NCBI GenBank assembly: GCA_900472485.1
Contig: UCII01000013.1
Span: 47,528-111,527 of the forward strand
Length of the DNA: 64,000 nt
Source of the DNA: Hyphomicrobiales bacterium
GTDB taxonomy: Bacteria; Pseudomonadota; Alphaproteobacteria; Rhizobiales; Rhizobiaceae
Direction of reading: 5' to 3'
In this document: positions 15,379 to 23,939 of the stretch, piece by piece
How the letters are laid out: every line of letters starts with the position of its first letter
Position numbering within the stretch: position 1 is the first letter of the stretch
The notes under the pieces: model-generated
Database searches by the model: none
What the model was told of the DNA's origin: nothing
Seen by the model: the letters and a program-made list of their open reading frames with translations, nothing else
Translations under genes and position numbers: made by a program

Positions 15379-16932
15379 TTACATGTTCTTGTCCAACCAC
15401 TCTTGAACGACCGGCACGTCGGCATCGTCAAACTCATGACCGCCGGGAACGGTCGCAAGTTCGACCTTTGCGCCGCCAGCGCGCAGGCGTTCGGCGAGAA
15501 ACTGGGCGTATGGGCCGTAGAGGTCCTTTTCGCCCGAGATCACCAGCACCTGGGCATCCGACATATCCGCCACCGGCGGATTTTCGAGTACGGCCATGGA
15601 GCGCAGCAGCACGGCGCGGCGGATCAGATGCGGGTGCAGCGACAGTATGGCGTTCAGCAGGTTGGCGCCGTTCGAATAGCCGATATAGACGATGCGGTCG
15701 GGATCGAGTCCGTAGGCATGGACCGCGCCGTCAATGAAGGCTGCGAAGGCCTCGGCCTCGCTGGCGATATCCGCCTGATCGAAGGACATCGGCCCATTGC
15801 GGCGAAACCAGCGCGGCGCACCTTCTTCAAGCGCCCGGCCGCGCACGGTGAGCAAGGTCGCATTGGGATCGATCTCGTGACCAAGCGGTAGCATCGTCGT
15901 TTCGTTGACGCCGGAACCGTGCAGCAGAATGAAGACATTGCCGTTCGGCTGCTCGGGCGTGAAGAAGCGATGGATGAAGGGCAGGTCGCGATAGATGACG
16001 CGCGGCTTTCCGGGCATGGAGAACTGCGGCAGGATCACGTTCAGCTTCGCCAAGAGCTTCGGACTGTCGCCGGGAGCGAAGAGGCGCGTGCCAAGCGTCG
16101 CTTCATCCTCGTCGATCAACATGCCAGGCGCATCCGTCGCGAGTTCGAACAGGATCTGGCCAGGTTCGCGGACATAGAGCGAGCGGAAATATTTGCGGTC
16201 ATGCATCGTCGTCGGGCCAGAATTGATCGCCTGCAGTGCGGCGTGGACCGACTGCAATTCCGCATCATCGGCGGCGCGAAAGGCGACATGATCGACCGTA
16301 CCCGTACCCGGGGCGCTCGCCCAGAAGCCGCGGGCATCTCGGATGTCGAGGATATCGCCAGGCTCCGAGACAAGCCGGCTGATCGCCCCGCTGGTAGTAA
16401 ACGGCCGGTAGTCGAAATGGTCGACCAAAATAGCCTGCGTCTCCTCGGGCGTTTCGGTGAACAGCGTCGCGCCGCGGATGCGGCGGATCGCATGCTCCTG
16501 CGGAATGGCATCGCTCGTCCACGGCGCCGTTGCTTGGAGGGCATTGGTCCCGACGAGCTTGACGATGACGCCATCAGGATCCTTCAGCCTCAGGACCGGC
16601 TCGCCGAATTCCTCCGATGGGCCTTCCGGTTTGAGGCCGGCGCTCAGGGCGCGCGTCAGCCAGAAACCGATGCTTGTTGGATCGATGGCGAGCGAGATTT
16701 CGCCGATCTGGCCGACGCCGGCGCGGCCGGGCGAACCATCCTCCCAAACAAGAAAGGTAATTAACGAGCCGGGCGAGCCCTTGGCGTCGCCATAAAGGAG
16801 ATGAAGCTGCGTGGCGTCTTCAAAGCCGCCGGTGCGCTTGACGAGGCGCAGGCCGAGGAAGCCGACGTAGAAATCGACATTCGCCTGAACCTTGCGGGTG
16901 ATCAGCGTGATGTGATGGATGCCGGCGACCAT
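15379..16932 (-). CDS. Ring-cleaving dioxygenase (VOC) fused to alpha/beta hydrolase
   Basis: This encodes 517 residues in two parts. Residues 1-310 are a tandem vicinal-oxygen-chelate protein (GIHHITLITRKVQANVDFYVGFLGLRLVK, then a second VOC module containing VDHVAFRA and FELATDAPG), like B. subtilis MhqO. Residues 320-517 are an alpha/beta hydrolase resembling MhqD, with the oxyanion-region LLHGSGVNE, nucleophile elbow GYSNGAN, and catalytic Asp (GEKDLY) and His (GGHEF). In Bacillus the two are separate proteins of quinone/catechol stress. Here a single chain would couple ring opening with hydrolysis. Substrate not determined. Confidence 0.85.
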   Translation of the reverse strand: MVAGIHHITLITRKVQANVDFYVGFLGLRLVKRTGGFEDATQLHLLYGDAKGSPGSLITFLVWEDGSPGRAGVGQIGEISLAIDPTSIGFWLTRALSAGLKPEGPSEEFGEPVLRLKDPDGVIVKLVGTNALQATAPWTSDAIPQEHAIRRIRGATLFTETPEETQAILVDHFDYRPFTTSGAISRLVSEPGDILDIRDARGFWASAPGTGTVDHVAFRAADDAELQSVHAALQAINSGPTTMHDRKYFRSLYVREPGQILFELATDAPGMLIDEDEATLGTRLFAPGDSPKLLAKLNVILPQFSMPGKPRVIYRDLPFIHRFFTPEQPNGNVFILLHGSGVNETTMLPLGHEIDPNATLLTVRGRALEEGAPRWFRRNGPMSFDQADIASEAEAFAAFIDGAVHAYGLDPDRIVYIGYSNGANLLNAILSLHPHLIRRAVLLRSMAVLENPPVADMSDAQVLVISGEKDLYGPYAQFLAERLRAGGAKVELATVPGGHEFDDADVPVVQEWLDKNM

Positions 16933-17060
16933 GGGATGCTCCAGACTGTTACTTCGTTCTGGTCGCTATTTAGGTCGAGGTCATTGTTCAATGCAATGTG
17001 CTGCCCGTGAAGGCACTGTTCACAAAAGTCGCTATTGCAGGAGTGGACGGAAGGCGAGCA

Positions 17061-18515
17061 TCAGCGCTCGCCAAGGTTGTCTTCCGGCGATCTGCGGCGG
17101 TGGCCGCTGATTTCCGAACCGGCTGTGCGAGAGAAGCTGGCGTTCCAGATGACAGCGAGAAGCGCAATGGCCGTGACGACGATGAAGGCGACGGAGAAGT
17201 CGATCATCTCGGCCTTCGTCTCCCCCCGCAGCTGCATCGAGCCATGCAGCGCAAGGGCGGCGACGCAGATGCCGAGAGAGAGCATCAGCTGCTGGAACGT
17301 TGAGTAGAAACTCGTCGCAATGCTCATGCGGTCGCGCTCGATCTCGTCATAGGCGATCGTGTTGTAGGCCGTAAACTGGAACGACATGAAGAAGCCGCAG
17401 AAGAACAGGATCACGAAGATGACGGGCAGCGGCCAATCCGGCTTGAAAAGCGCGCACATGCCATAGCCGAGCGTGCCGATCAGGCCGAAGACGATCAACG
17501 CCGTGCGGAAGCCGAGCGTCCGAAGGATGCGGACCTGCAGCGGCTTCATGGCCATGGAGCCGAGCGCGGTCGCGATGGCGATCTGGCCGGCGGCGGCCGC
17601 CGAAAGGCCGAAGCCGAGCTGCAGCATCAGCGGGATCAGGAAAGGATGGGCGCCCTGGCTGATGCGCGTCAGCGAACCGGCGATGACCGAGGTGCGAAAT
17701 GTCGACACCTTCATCAAGGAGAAATCCATGATCGGCGAGGGATGCTTGCGGGCATGGCGCAGATAGGCGATGCCGAAGAGCAGGCCGACGGAGATGAGGA
17801 AGACAGCGAGATAGCCTTCCCCCTCCCGGCTCGACATTTCAAAGCCGAAGAGCAGCGATCCCAGCGAAATGCCCGAGAGGATAAAGCCGGAGAGATCGAA
17901 ACGGCCGGTGCGCGGGCCTTTTACTTCCTCGATGAACATGGTCACCAGGATGAAGCCGATGATACCGATCGGCACATTGATATAGAAAATCCAGCGCCAG
18001 TCGAGATAGGTGACGAACAAACCGCCGACCGGTGGGCCGAGAATGGGGCCGACCAGCGCCGGGATCAACAGCCAGGACATGGCGTTGACCATGTCCTTGC
18101 GGGCGACGCTGCGCATCAGCACCAGACGACCGATCGGCAGCATCATGGCGCCGCCGAGACCTTGCAACAGCCGCGCAAGGACAAGGAAGAACAGGTTCGG
18201 CGCCTGGGCACACAAAAGTGAACCGAGAACGAAGACCGCGATGGCGGAGCGGAAGACTGTGCGCGATCCGAAGCGGTCGGCAATGGCGCCGCTGGCGGGA
18301 ATGAAGATCGCCAGGCTGAGGAGGTAGGACGTCAGCGAGATACTCATGGCCGGCGCGCTGACGCCGAAGTCTCTCGCCATGGTCGGAAGGGCTGTTGCGA
18401 GCACGGTCGCGTCGAGCTGTTCCATGAACATCGCGCTTGCTACGATAAGCGCTACTACACGAAAATTCGGTGCGGCCCGCCGGGTCGGGGCGGCCTGGAA
18501 TATCTGATCCGACAT
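17061..18515 (-). CDS. MFS drug exporter, DHA2 (14-span) type
   Basis: This encodes 484 residues with 12-14 membrane spans. DHA2 features include MEQLDATVLATALPTMARDFG in span 1, the motif A-like GAIADRFGSRTVFRSAI loop, and the antiporter motif C-like stretch WLLIPALVGPILGPPVGG. It is most likely a proton-coupled exporter of toxic compounds (EmrB/QacA group). The start at 18515 is the first ATG giving the usual short N-terminus. No adjacent regulator or membrane-fusion partner gene is seen. Substrate unknown. Confidence 0.88.
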   Translation of the reverse strand: MSDQIFQAAPTRRAAPNFRVVALIVASAMFMEQLDATVLATALPTMARDFGVSAPAMSISLTSYLLSLAIFIPASGAIADRFGSRTVFRSAIAVFVLGSLLCAQAPNLFFLVLARLLQGLGGAMMLPIGRLVLMRSVARKDMVNAMSWLLIPALVGPILGPPVGGLFVTYLDWRWIFYINVPIGIIGFILVTMFIEEVKGPRTGRFDLSGFILSGISLGSLLFGFEMSSREGEGYLAVFLISVGLLFGIAYLRHARKHPSPIMDFSLMKVSTFRTSVIAGSLTRISQGAHPFLIPLMLQLGFGLSAAAAGQIAIATALGSMAMKPLQVRILRTLGFRTALIVFGLIGTLGYGMCALFKPDWPLPVIFVILFFCGFFMSFQFTAYNTIAYDEIERDRMSIATSFYSTFQQLMLSLGICVAALALHGSMQLRGETKAEMIDFSVAFIVVTAIALLAVIWNASFSRTAGSEISGHRRRSPEDNLGER

Positions 18516-18869
18516 TGTCGGGGATCGCTCTCGATGGTGCGGTGGGGTCGTAAGACAGAACCGCAAGTCTGGTCATGGCGCGAAGGCCTATTTGAACGGC
18601 GGTTGTATACTCCTGCTTGCACGCGATTGCTATATCAGAAATCGCAAATCCCATTCATGGGATGAAAAAAATGACGCATATGCAGGGCCAAACGGCATCA
18701 AATGAACGTGAGGTGAATGAATTGGCGCGATATCGCGCCGAAATGCTCACGCTTGGTTTTTTCGCGTAAGATAATGTGCTCGTTTGGTCGGATGCCATAA
18801 GCAAAAAGACCGGTGCCAATTGGTGGTGGCACCGGTCCGAGTCGCCGTTTTCAGCAGGCGCCGAGGCGA
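18516..18869. other. Intergenic region with hairpins, possible small RNA
   Basis: This 354-base gap between two minus-strand genes holds the ggt terminator (18809-18836) and a second structured stretch. CGTGAG (18707-18712) pairs with CTCACG (18746-18751) around a perfect palindrome GGCGCGATATCGCGCC (18724-18739). TTTTTT follows at 18757-18762. On the plus strand this looks like an intrinsic terminator or a short structured RNA. No open frame with a ribosome site was found. Confidence 0.4.
18801..18836 (-). terminator. Rho-independent terminator of ggt
   Basis: ACCGGTGCCA (18809-18818) and TGGCACCGGT (18827-18836) form a perfect 10-bp stem with an 8-base loop. On the minus strand it is followed by CTTTTTGC. 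It lies 33 bases beyond the ggt stop. Confidence 0.8.
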
Positions 18870-20609
18870 TCAATAGCCTTCGGCAAGCCCCGAGCCGGCG
18901 CGGCTATCCATGGCGCCGTTGTAGCGGGCGCCGCCGCCCTTGGCGATGTCGCTGAGGCTCTTGCCGCCGACAAGGATGCCGGCCGCCTGGCCCCAGATCG
19001 GCCAGCTATTGTCGACCTGAACCGTGTAGCCCATGCCGGTCAGAAGCTTAATCGTATCGGGCGAAAGCGCACGCGGCTCCATATAGACCTTGTCGGGCAG
19101 CCATTGGTGATGGACGCGGGGAGCGTCGATCGCTTCCTGGATGTTCATGCCGAAATCGATGACGTTGATGATCGCTTCCAGCGTGATGGTGATGATGCGC
19201 GAGCCGCCGGGGCTGCCGATCACCATGAAGGGCTTGCCGTCCTTGGTGACTATCGTCGGGCTCATGGAGGAGAGTGGCGTCTTCTTCGGCTGGATGGCAT
19301 TGGCCTCGCCCTGCACCAGGCCATAAAGGTTGGGCACGCCGGGCTTAGAGGTGAAGTCGTCCATCTCGTTGTTCAAGAGGATGCCCGTGCCGGGTGCAAC
19401 GACGCCGGCGCCGAAGGAGCCGTTCAGCGTATAGGTGACGGCGACAGCATTGCCGTCATTGTCGATGATCGAATAATGCGTTGTTTCGTGGCTTTCGCCG
19501 AGGCCTTTCCGCATCAGGTCCTTGGAGATGCCAGCCTTATAGGGCGAGATGCCGTCGCGGATCTTCTGGGCATAGGCCTTATCGAGCAGCTTGCTGACGG
19601 GGTTGTCGACGAAGTCGGGATCGCCGAGCGCCGAATTGCGGTCGACATAGGCATAGCGCATGGCTTCGACCATATAATGAACCGTGTCGGCCGAGGCGTA
19701 ACCGGTATAGGAGAGCGGGTAGCCTTCCAGCACATTGAGGATTTCGCAGATGATGACGCCGCCGGAGGAGGGCGGCGGCGAGGAAATGATCTCATAGCCG
19801 CGATAGTTGCACTTCACGGGATCGAGTTCGCGAACCTTATATTGTTCGAAATCCTGGTTTGCGAGAATGCCGCCCTTGTCCTGGCTTGCCTTGACGATGG
19901 CGTTGGCGACCGGCCCCTTGTAGAAGCCATCCGGCCCCTGATCGGAAATGCCGGATAGAGCATTGGCGAGATCTGACTGCACCAGCTTGTCGCCCGTCGC
20001 GAAGGGCTTGCCGTCGGACTTGGTGAAGATCGCGGCGGTGGCCGGGTCGCGCGACAGCCACGCCTTGCCCTCATTCAGTTCGGCAGCATCGGCCTGGTTC
20101 AGCGTGAAGCCTTCCTTGGCATAACGAATGGCCGGCGCAATCAGATCCTGGCGGGACTTGGTGCCGTATTTCTCGCGGGCTGTCTCGAAGCCCATGACCG
20201 AGCCGGGGACGCCGACGGCGAGATAGCCATCGGTGCTGGCCCCTTTGACGATATTGCCCTTGTCATCGAGATACATGCCTTTGGTCGCCGCCAAGGGTGC
20301 GCGTTCGCGAAAATCGAGGAAGGTCGTCTTGCCGTCGCGCATGCGGATGGTCATGAAGCCACCGCCGCCGATATTGCCGGCGGTCGGGTAGACCACGGCT
20401 AGCGCATAGCCGACCGCAACGGCAGCATCGACGGCATTGCCGCCATTCTTCAGCACTTCGACGCCGACATCGGTGGCGAGGTGTTGAGCGGTGACCACCA
20501 TGCCATGCTCCGCCTCGACCGGTGGCGGCGCGGCAGCTCTGGCGGTGACGGAAAAGAGAGCAAATGTGACCAGGGTTACCGACGAAATCGCCCGCTGGCG
20601 GAAGTGGCG
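18870..20609 (-). CDS. ggt: Gamma-glutamyltransferase
   Basis: This encodes 579 residues, the usual size of a bacterial GGT proenzyme. It has a signal peptide ending near ARA (residue 27), then the large subunit, and an autoprocessing site before Thr377 in HETTHYS, whose new N-terminal threonine is the nucleophile. Downstream PLSSMSP and GSPGGSRI substrate-loop motifs are intact. The periplasmic enzyme cleaves glutathione and other gamma-glutamyl compounds. GGGAGGC lies nine bases before the chosen ATG. An intrinsic terminator follows the stop. Confidence 0.93.
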   Translation of the reverse strand, partial: RHFRQRAISSVTLVTFALFSVTARAAAPPPVEAEHGMVVTAQHLATDVGVEVLKNGGNAVDAAVAVGYALAVVYPTAGNIGGGGFMTIRMRDGKTTFLDFRERAPLAATKGMYLDDKGNIVKGASTDGYLAVGVPGSVMGFETAREKYGTKSRQDLIAPAIRYAKEGFTLNQADAAELNEGKAWLSRDPATAAIFTKSDGKPFATGDKLVQSDLANALSGISDQGPDGFYKGPVANAIVKASQDKGGILANQDFEQYKVRELDPVKCNYRGYEIISSPPPSSGGVIICEILNVLEGYPLSYTGYASADTVHYMVEAMRYAYVDRNSALGDPDFVDNPVSKLLDKAYAQKIRDGISPYKAGISKDLMRKGLGESHETTHYSIIDNDGNAVAVTYTLNGSFGAGVVAPGTGILLNNEMDDFTSKPGVPNLYGLVQGEANAIQPKKTPLSSMSPTIVTKDGKPFMVIGSPGGSRIITITLEAIINVIDFGMNIQEAIDAPRVHHQWLPDKVYMEPRALSPDTIKLLTGMGYTVQVDNSWPIWGQAAGILVGGKSLSDIAKGGGARYNGAMDSRAGSGLAEGY

Positions 20610-21000
20610 CATGATGAATATGCCTCCCATTGTTATCTTGATGGAAAATCGCCAACGAATGACATGGCGTCGCGCGCGAAAATGGCGATATCCGCTGTCA
20701 CAATTTTTTAGAGCGTGATGCCGAAAAGTGTATGCGGTTTTCGGACGACATCACGCTCTATTTCTTTGATTGTAGAGCGGATTCAGATTTTAGGTCGACC
20801 CGACCTAAAATCATCCGGCTCTAATGGAGCGATCCCGCCGCGGCCGGAAGCCGGCGCACTATGTCTTCCATGCACTACTACGGATAATTTTAGTCCTCCT
20901 TTCGCGCGGAAAATCGCTTCGCACTTGCAATATTTCTTTTATTAGTTGAGCCTATTTTAGATTGTTGCTTGTCGAGGCGAGTATTGCGTGGAGGGTAATC
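20610..21000. repeat. Composite palindromic repeat upstream of ggt
   Basis: This 391-base region contains a rhizobial-style dispersed repeat. TAGAGCGTGATG (20709-20720) pairs with CATCACGCTCTA (20749-20760), with an inner CCGAAAA / TTTTCGG stem. Next to it GATTTTAGGTCG (20786-20797) pairs with CGACCTAAAATC (20801-20812). Nothing gene-like lies in the rest. The ribosome binding site for the small gene at 21001 (GGAGGG) is at the right end. Confidence 0.65.
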
Positions 21001-21183
21001 ATGGCCGTGACGAAGCTCGAGCAATGGAAGAGCGAGCGCAGGAGTAAGACCAGGCCATTCATCGTTGGCGAGAGGACACACGTCGTCGAAATCGAATGTG
21101 ACCATTGCAGCCGGCATTTCTTCCGATGGACGTCGACCGCAGCCGCCTATTGGCGCTGTGACGATTGCACTGCAATTGTTTAA
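21001..21183 (+). CDS. Small four-cysteine zinc-ribbon-like protein
   Basis: Sixty residues starting MAVTKLEQWKSERRSKTR after GGAGGGTAATC. Two Cys pairs (CDHC at 33-36 and CDDC at 53-56) flank an aromatic stretch, a typical zinc-ribbon spacing. The N-terminus is basic, which could favour nucleic acid binding. The family is not recognised. It is convergent with the glycerate kinase gene, 17 bases from its stop. An upstream in-frame start adds 13 residues but has a poorer ribosome site. Confidence 0.6.
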   Translation: MAVTKLEQWKSERRSKTRPFIVGERTHVVEIECDHCSRHFFRWTSTAAAYWRCDDCTAIV

Positions 21184-21200
21184 GCACCCGTTTCCGGTGG

Positions 21201-22466
21201 TTACGCGATCAGGATGGCGCGGAAGTCATTGACGTTCGTTCCGGTCGGGCCGGGGACGAAGAGATCGCCGATGGCATTGAAAGCTGTCCACGCGTCATTG
21301 TTTGCCAGCATCTCGGCCGGCACCATTCTAGCTTTGCGCAACCGCGCCACCGTAGCCGCATCGGCAAAGGCGCCGGCATTGTCCTCGCTGCCGTCGATGC
21401 CATCGGTATCAGCGGCCATGGCGTGGATCCCGGTGTGGCCGTCGATGTCGATTGCCAGCGACAGAAGGAATTCCGAGTTTCGCCCGCCCTTGCCCTTCCC
21501 TTTCAGCGTTACAGTCGTCTCGCCGCCGGAAAGCAGTACGATCGGCTTGGTGAAGGGGCGGTTGCGATGAAGCACTTCACGGGCGATGGCGGCGTGGACA
21601 TGCGCGGCTTCGCGGGCCTCGCCTTCGATGGCGTCGGAAAGGATGGCCGCTTTGATGCCGGCGGCACGCGCCACCTCGGCGGCAGCTTCCAACGAGACGC
21701 CGGCAGAGGCGATGAGATGGACTTCATTGCCGGCGAAACGAGGATCGTCGGGGCGCGGCGCATCCGCTTCAACTTTCTCGAGATGGGCAAGAACGGCCGG
21801 CGGCAGTTCGATGCGGTAGAGGCGGATGAGATCGAGCGCTTCGGCGCGCGTGCCGGCGCCCGGTACGGTCGGGCCGGAGGCCACTAGCGCTGGATCATCG
21901 CCGGGAATGTCCGAGACGACGAGCGAGACGACTTTGGCGGGATGGGCTGCTGCCGCGAGCCGGCCACCCTTGATGGTCGACAAATGCTTGCGAATGACAT
22001 TCATCGCCGAGATCGGTGCGCCGGAGGCGAGGAGCGCCTTGTTGACGGCGATCTCGTCTGCAAGGCTCAGAGCGCCGGCCGGTGAAGGTAGCAGCGCCGA
22101 GCCACCGCCTGATATCAGCGCGATCACCAGATCGTCCTCCGTCAGGCCCTCGACAAGTTTCAGAAGCCGGCGGGAAGCGACGAGGCCTGCTTCGTCCGGC
22201 ACGGGATGGGCGGCTTCGATGATCTCGATCCGGCGGCAGGGGACTGAAAAACCGTATCGCGTCACGACAAGGCCTTCCAGCGGGCCATTCCAGCATTGCT
22301 CCAGCGCGGCCGCCATCTGGGCAGATCCCTTGCCGGCGCCGATAACGATCGTGCGGCCCTTCGGTTTGGCCGGCAGATGCGTGCGAATGCCGGTCAAGGG
22401 ATCGGCGGCACGAACCGCGGCATCGAACAGCGAGGTCAGGAAGGCGCGGGGATCGGTAACGGTCAT
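21201..22466 (-). CDS. MOFRL-family glycerate 2-kinase
   Basis: This encodes 421 residues of the GckA/TtuD-type glycerate kinase family, historically misnamed hydroxypyruvate reductase. The N-terminal half carries IVIGAGKGSAQMA with the conserved lysine, HPVPDEAG and LISGGGSALL. The C-terminal MOFRL part shows SGGETTVTLKGKGKGGRNSEF and AADTDGIDGSEDNAGA. It phosphorylates D-glycerate to 2-phosphoglycerate in the cytoplasm. The start at 22466 is the first ATG giving the family N-terminus. It stands alone, with a palindromic repeat just upstream. Confidence 0.88.
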   Translation of the reverse strand: MTVTDPRAFLTSLFDAAVRAADPLTGIRTHLPAKPKGRTIVIGAGKGSAQMAAALEQCWNGPLEGLVVTRYGFSVPCRRIEIIEAAHPVPDEAGLVASRRLLKLVEGLTEDDLVIALISGGGSALLPSPAGALSLADEIAVNKALLASGAPISAMNVIRKHLSTIKGGRLAAAAHPAKVVSLVVSDIPGDDPALVASGPTVPGAGTRAEALDLIRLYRIELPPAVLAHLEKVEADAPRPDDPRFAGNEVHLIASAGVSLEAAAEVARAAGIKAAILSDAIEGEAREAAHVHAAIAREVLHRNRPFTKPIVLLSGGETTVTLKGKGKGGRNSEFLLSLAIDIDGHTGIHAMAADTDGIDGSEDNAGAFADAATVARLRKARMVPAEMLANNDAWTAFNAIGDLFVPGPTGTNVNDFRAILIA

Positions 22467-22484
22467 ATCGAACTGCCTGTCTGC

Positions 22485-22540
22485 TAGAGCGTTTGTACGC
22501 AATTCCGGACGGAAAACCGCTGCGCACTTTTCCTGAAATT
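22485..22540. repeat. Dispersed rhizobial intergenic repeat
   Basis: The stretch from TAGAGCGTTTG to TTTTCCTGAAATT contains GCAATTCCGGACGGAAAACC. A close relative occurs at 55857-55903 and the right window edge ends in the same GCAATTCC motif. It is a common noncoding repeat rather than a gene. Confidence 0.55.
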
Positions 22541-22677
22541 ACGTCTCAGAGCCTGTAACCATTTGGTGGCTTAACTGGCTGGAAGACGCAAGGGCCAGGA
22601 ACTGCAATTGTGTCCCGCGGGATGAATCCCTATGTAGAGGAAAAGGGTTTCACGCTTTTATTTCAAGGATTTTCGAC

Positions 22678-23106
22678 ATGGCCGAACTGAAAGTGAAGAC
22701 GAGGCAGACGGGCGCGACCGCTACGGTCGACCGCACCGGTTTTCCGCATGTGACTTCGGTGACGGGCGGTGAGATCGACATCGTCACTTCGCCGTCGCAG
22801 CCCGGTTTCAATCCGCTCGATCTGCTTTACTCGTCGCTCTCGGCTTGCTTGGTCTTGAGCGCCCGCATGGCAGCCAGTAGCCTCGGCGTGCTCGACAAGC
22901 TCACGGAAGTGACTGCTGTCGTGACAGGTGAAAAGGCGGCCGAAGGCCTCTCCCGCGTGGAGAAATTCAACATCGCTTTCACCATCAAGGGCGATTTCAG
23001 TGATGAGGTGCGTAGTGCGATCGCGCATGCGGCCGAAGATGAAATCTGCACCGTGAGCAACACGATCCGCGGCAATCCGCAGTTCGAGACGACGATTTCG
23101 GGGTGA
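22678..23106 (+). CDS. OsmC family protein
   Basis: This encodes 142 residues with both peroxidatic and resolving cysteines of the OsmC/Ohr fold, Cys57 (SLSACLVLSAR) and Cys124 (DEICTVSNTI). OsmC proteins are cytoplasmic dimers that reduce organic hydroperoxides. The overall pattern is closer to the OsmC/YhfA branch than to Ohr. CAAGGA lies about ten bases before the ATG. No adjacent OhrR-type regulator is present. Single-gene unit, followed by a repeat-rich gap. Confidence 0.88.
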   Translation: MAELKVKTRQTGATATVDRTGFPHVTSVTGGEIDIVTSPSQPGFNPLDLLYSSLSACLVLSARMAASSLGVLDKLTEVTAVVTGEKAAEGLSRVEKFNIAFTIKGDFSDEVRSAIAHAAEDEICTVSNTIRGNPQFETTISG

Positions 23107-23384
23107 GTTTGGTCTATCCCGCCCCTTGCGGGCGGGAAAGCAAAATCAGCATTTAGCCGCAAGGCTAAGTTCTAGATTTTGCAAGGGAGGGGGTAGGCAG
23201 GGACGCACCGGCTTTCCCAGTGCAATAGCAACAAGTAACGTACCCCCGCTCTTGCAATTTCAATGGCTTAGAATTTGCGCTATCATCCTATATATGTGTG
23301 ACCTTCAATGGCGCAATTCCTAAACCAATGAAATTGCTTTCTCGCCCGCCAAGGGCGAGATGGCTCGGTGTCCGCCGTTGCTCC
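23107..23384. repeat. Complex intergenic palindromic element
   Basis: This noncoding gap between convergent genes contains a hairpin TCCCGCCC / GGGCGGGA (23117-23137). A longer imperfect inverted repeat has arms at about 23256-23280 and 23309-23333 (AATTTCAATGGCTTAG against AATTTCATTGGTTTAG). It looks like one mosaic repeat element and may serve as a two-way terminator. Confidence 0.55.
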
Positions 23385-23927
23385 TCATTCTGAGGGAAAC
23401 TCAAACCCTTCAAGATAAGGCCCGAGCTCAGGGTCGATATCCACCTTCACGGCATTGTTGTAAATCGCGGTTGCGATCATGATCCCCGCGAAAGCCACGA
23501 GGTTGGCAAGCGTCGGCTCGTCATAGCGGGCCTTTAGCTGCGCCCAAATCTGCTCGGGAATGGCGTTGGAATCCCTGACGATCGCCTTGCCGAATTCGAT
23601 CAGCAGCGCCTCGTCGTCTGTTGGCACGATCGTTTCCGGCGTTAGGCCGGCATTGATGAGCGCGCGCCGGAAGAAGCCGACCGGGATGATCGAGCGGCAT
23701 TCGAGCGCGATGGCATGGCAAAGCAGCCAGACGGCGCGATCGTCCAGTGCGGGACGCAACTCTTCCCGAAGGGGAAACCATTCGGCATAGATGCGATGCG
23801 CGACCGGCGAATGCAGCAATGTCCGCTTCATGTTTGTCATGCGGCCGCGCAATTGTATTTCGCGATCATGCTCAGCGCGCACGGCATCTGAAGCGGTCTC
23901 ATAATCGATCGGCGTAATGTGGCTCAT
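23385..23927 (-). CDS. Carboxymuconolactone decarboxylase-like protein lacking CxxC
   Basis: This encodes 180 residues, all-helical, with the overall CMD/AhpD-like pattern (LLCHAIALECRSIIPVGFFRRALINAG). The redox CxxC and the following histidine are not kept: only the first cysteine remains in ECRS. A thiol-peroxidase role is therefore unlikely. It begins 12 bases after the FMN monooxygenase gene on the same strand and is almost certainly co-transcribed, so it may act on that enzyme's product. The family assignment is moderate. Confidence 0.65.
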   Translation of the reverse strand: MSHITPIDYETASDAVRAEHDREIQLRGRMTNMKRTLLHSPVAHRIYAEWFPLREELRPALDDRAVWLLCHAIALECRSIIPVGFFRRALINAGLTPETIVPTDDEALLIEFGKAIVRDSNAIPEQIWAQLKARYDEPTLANLVAFAGIMIATAIYNNAVKVDIDPELGPYLEGFEFPSE

Positions 23928-23939
23928 GTCATTCTCTTT

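Noticed and set aside
18813..19958. Open frame of 381 codons opposite ggt
   Set aside because: Antisense to a gene with a full catalytic set; no independent support.
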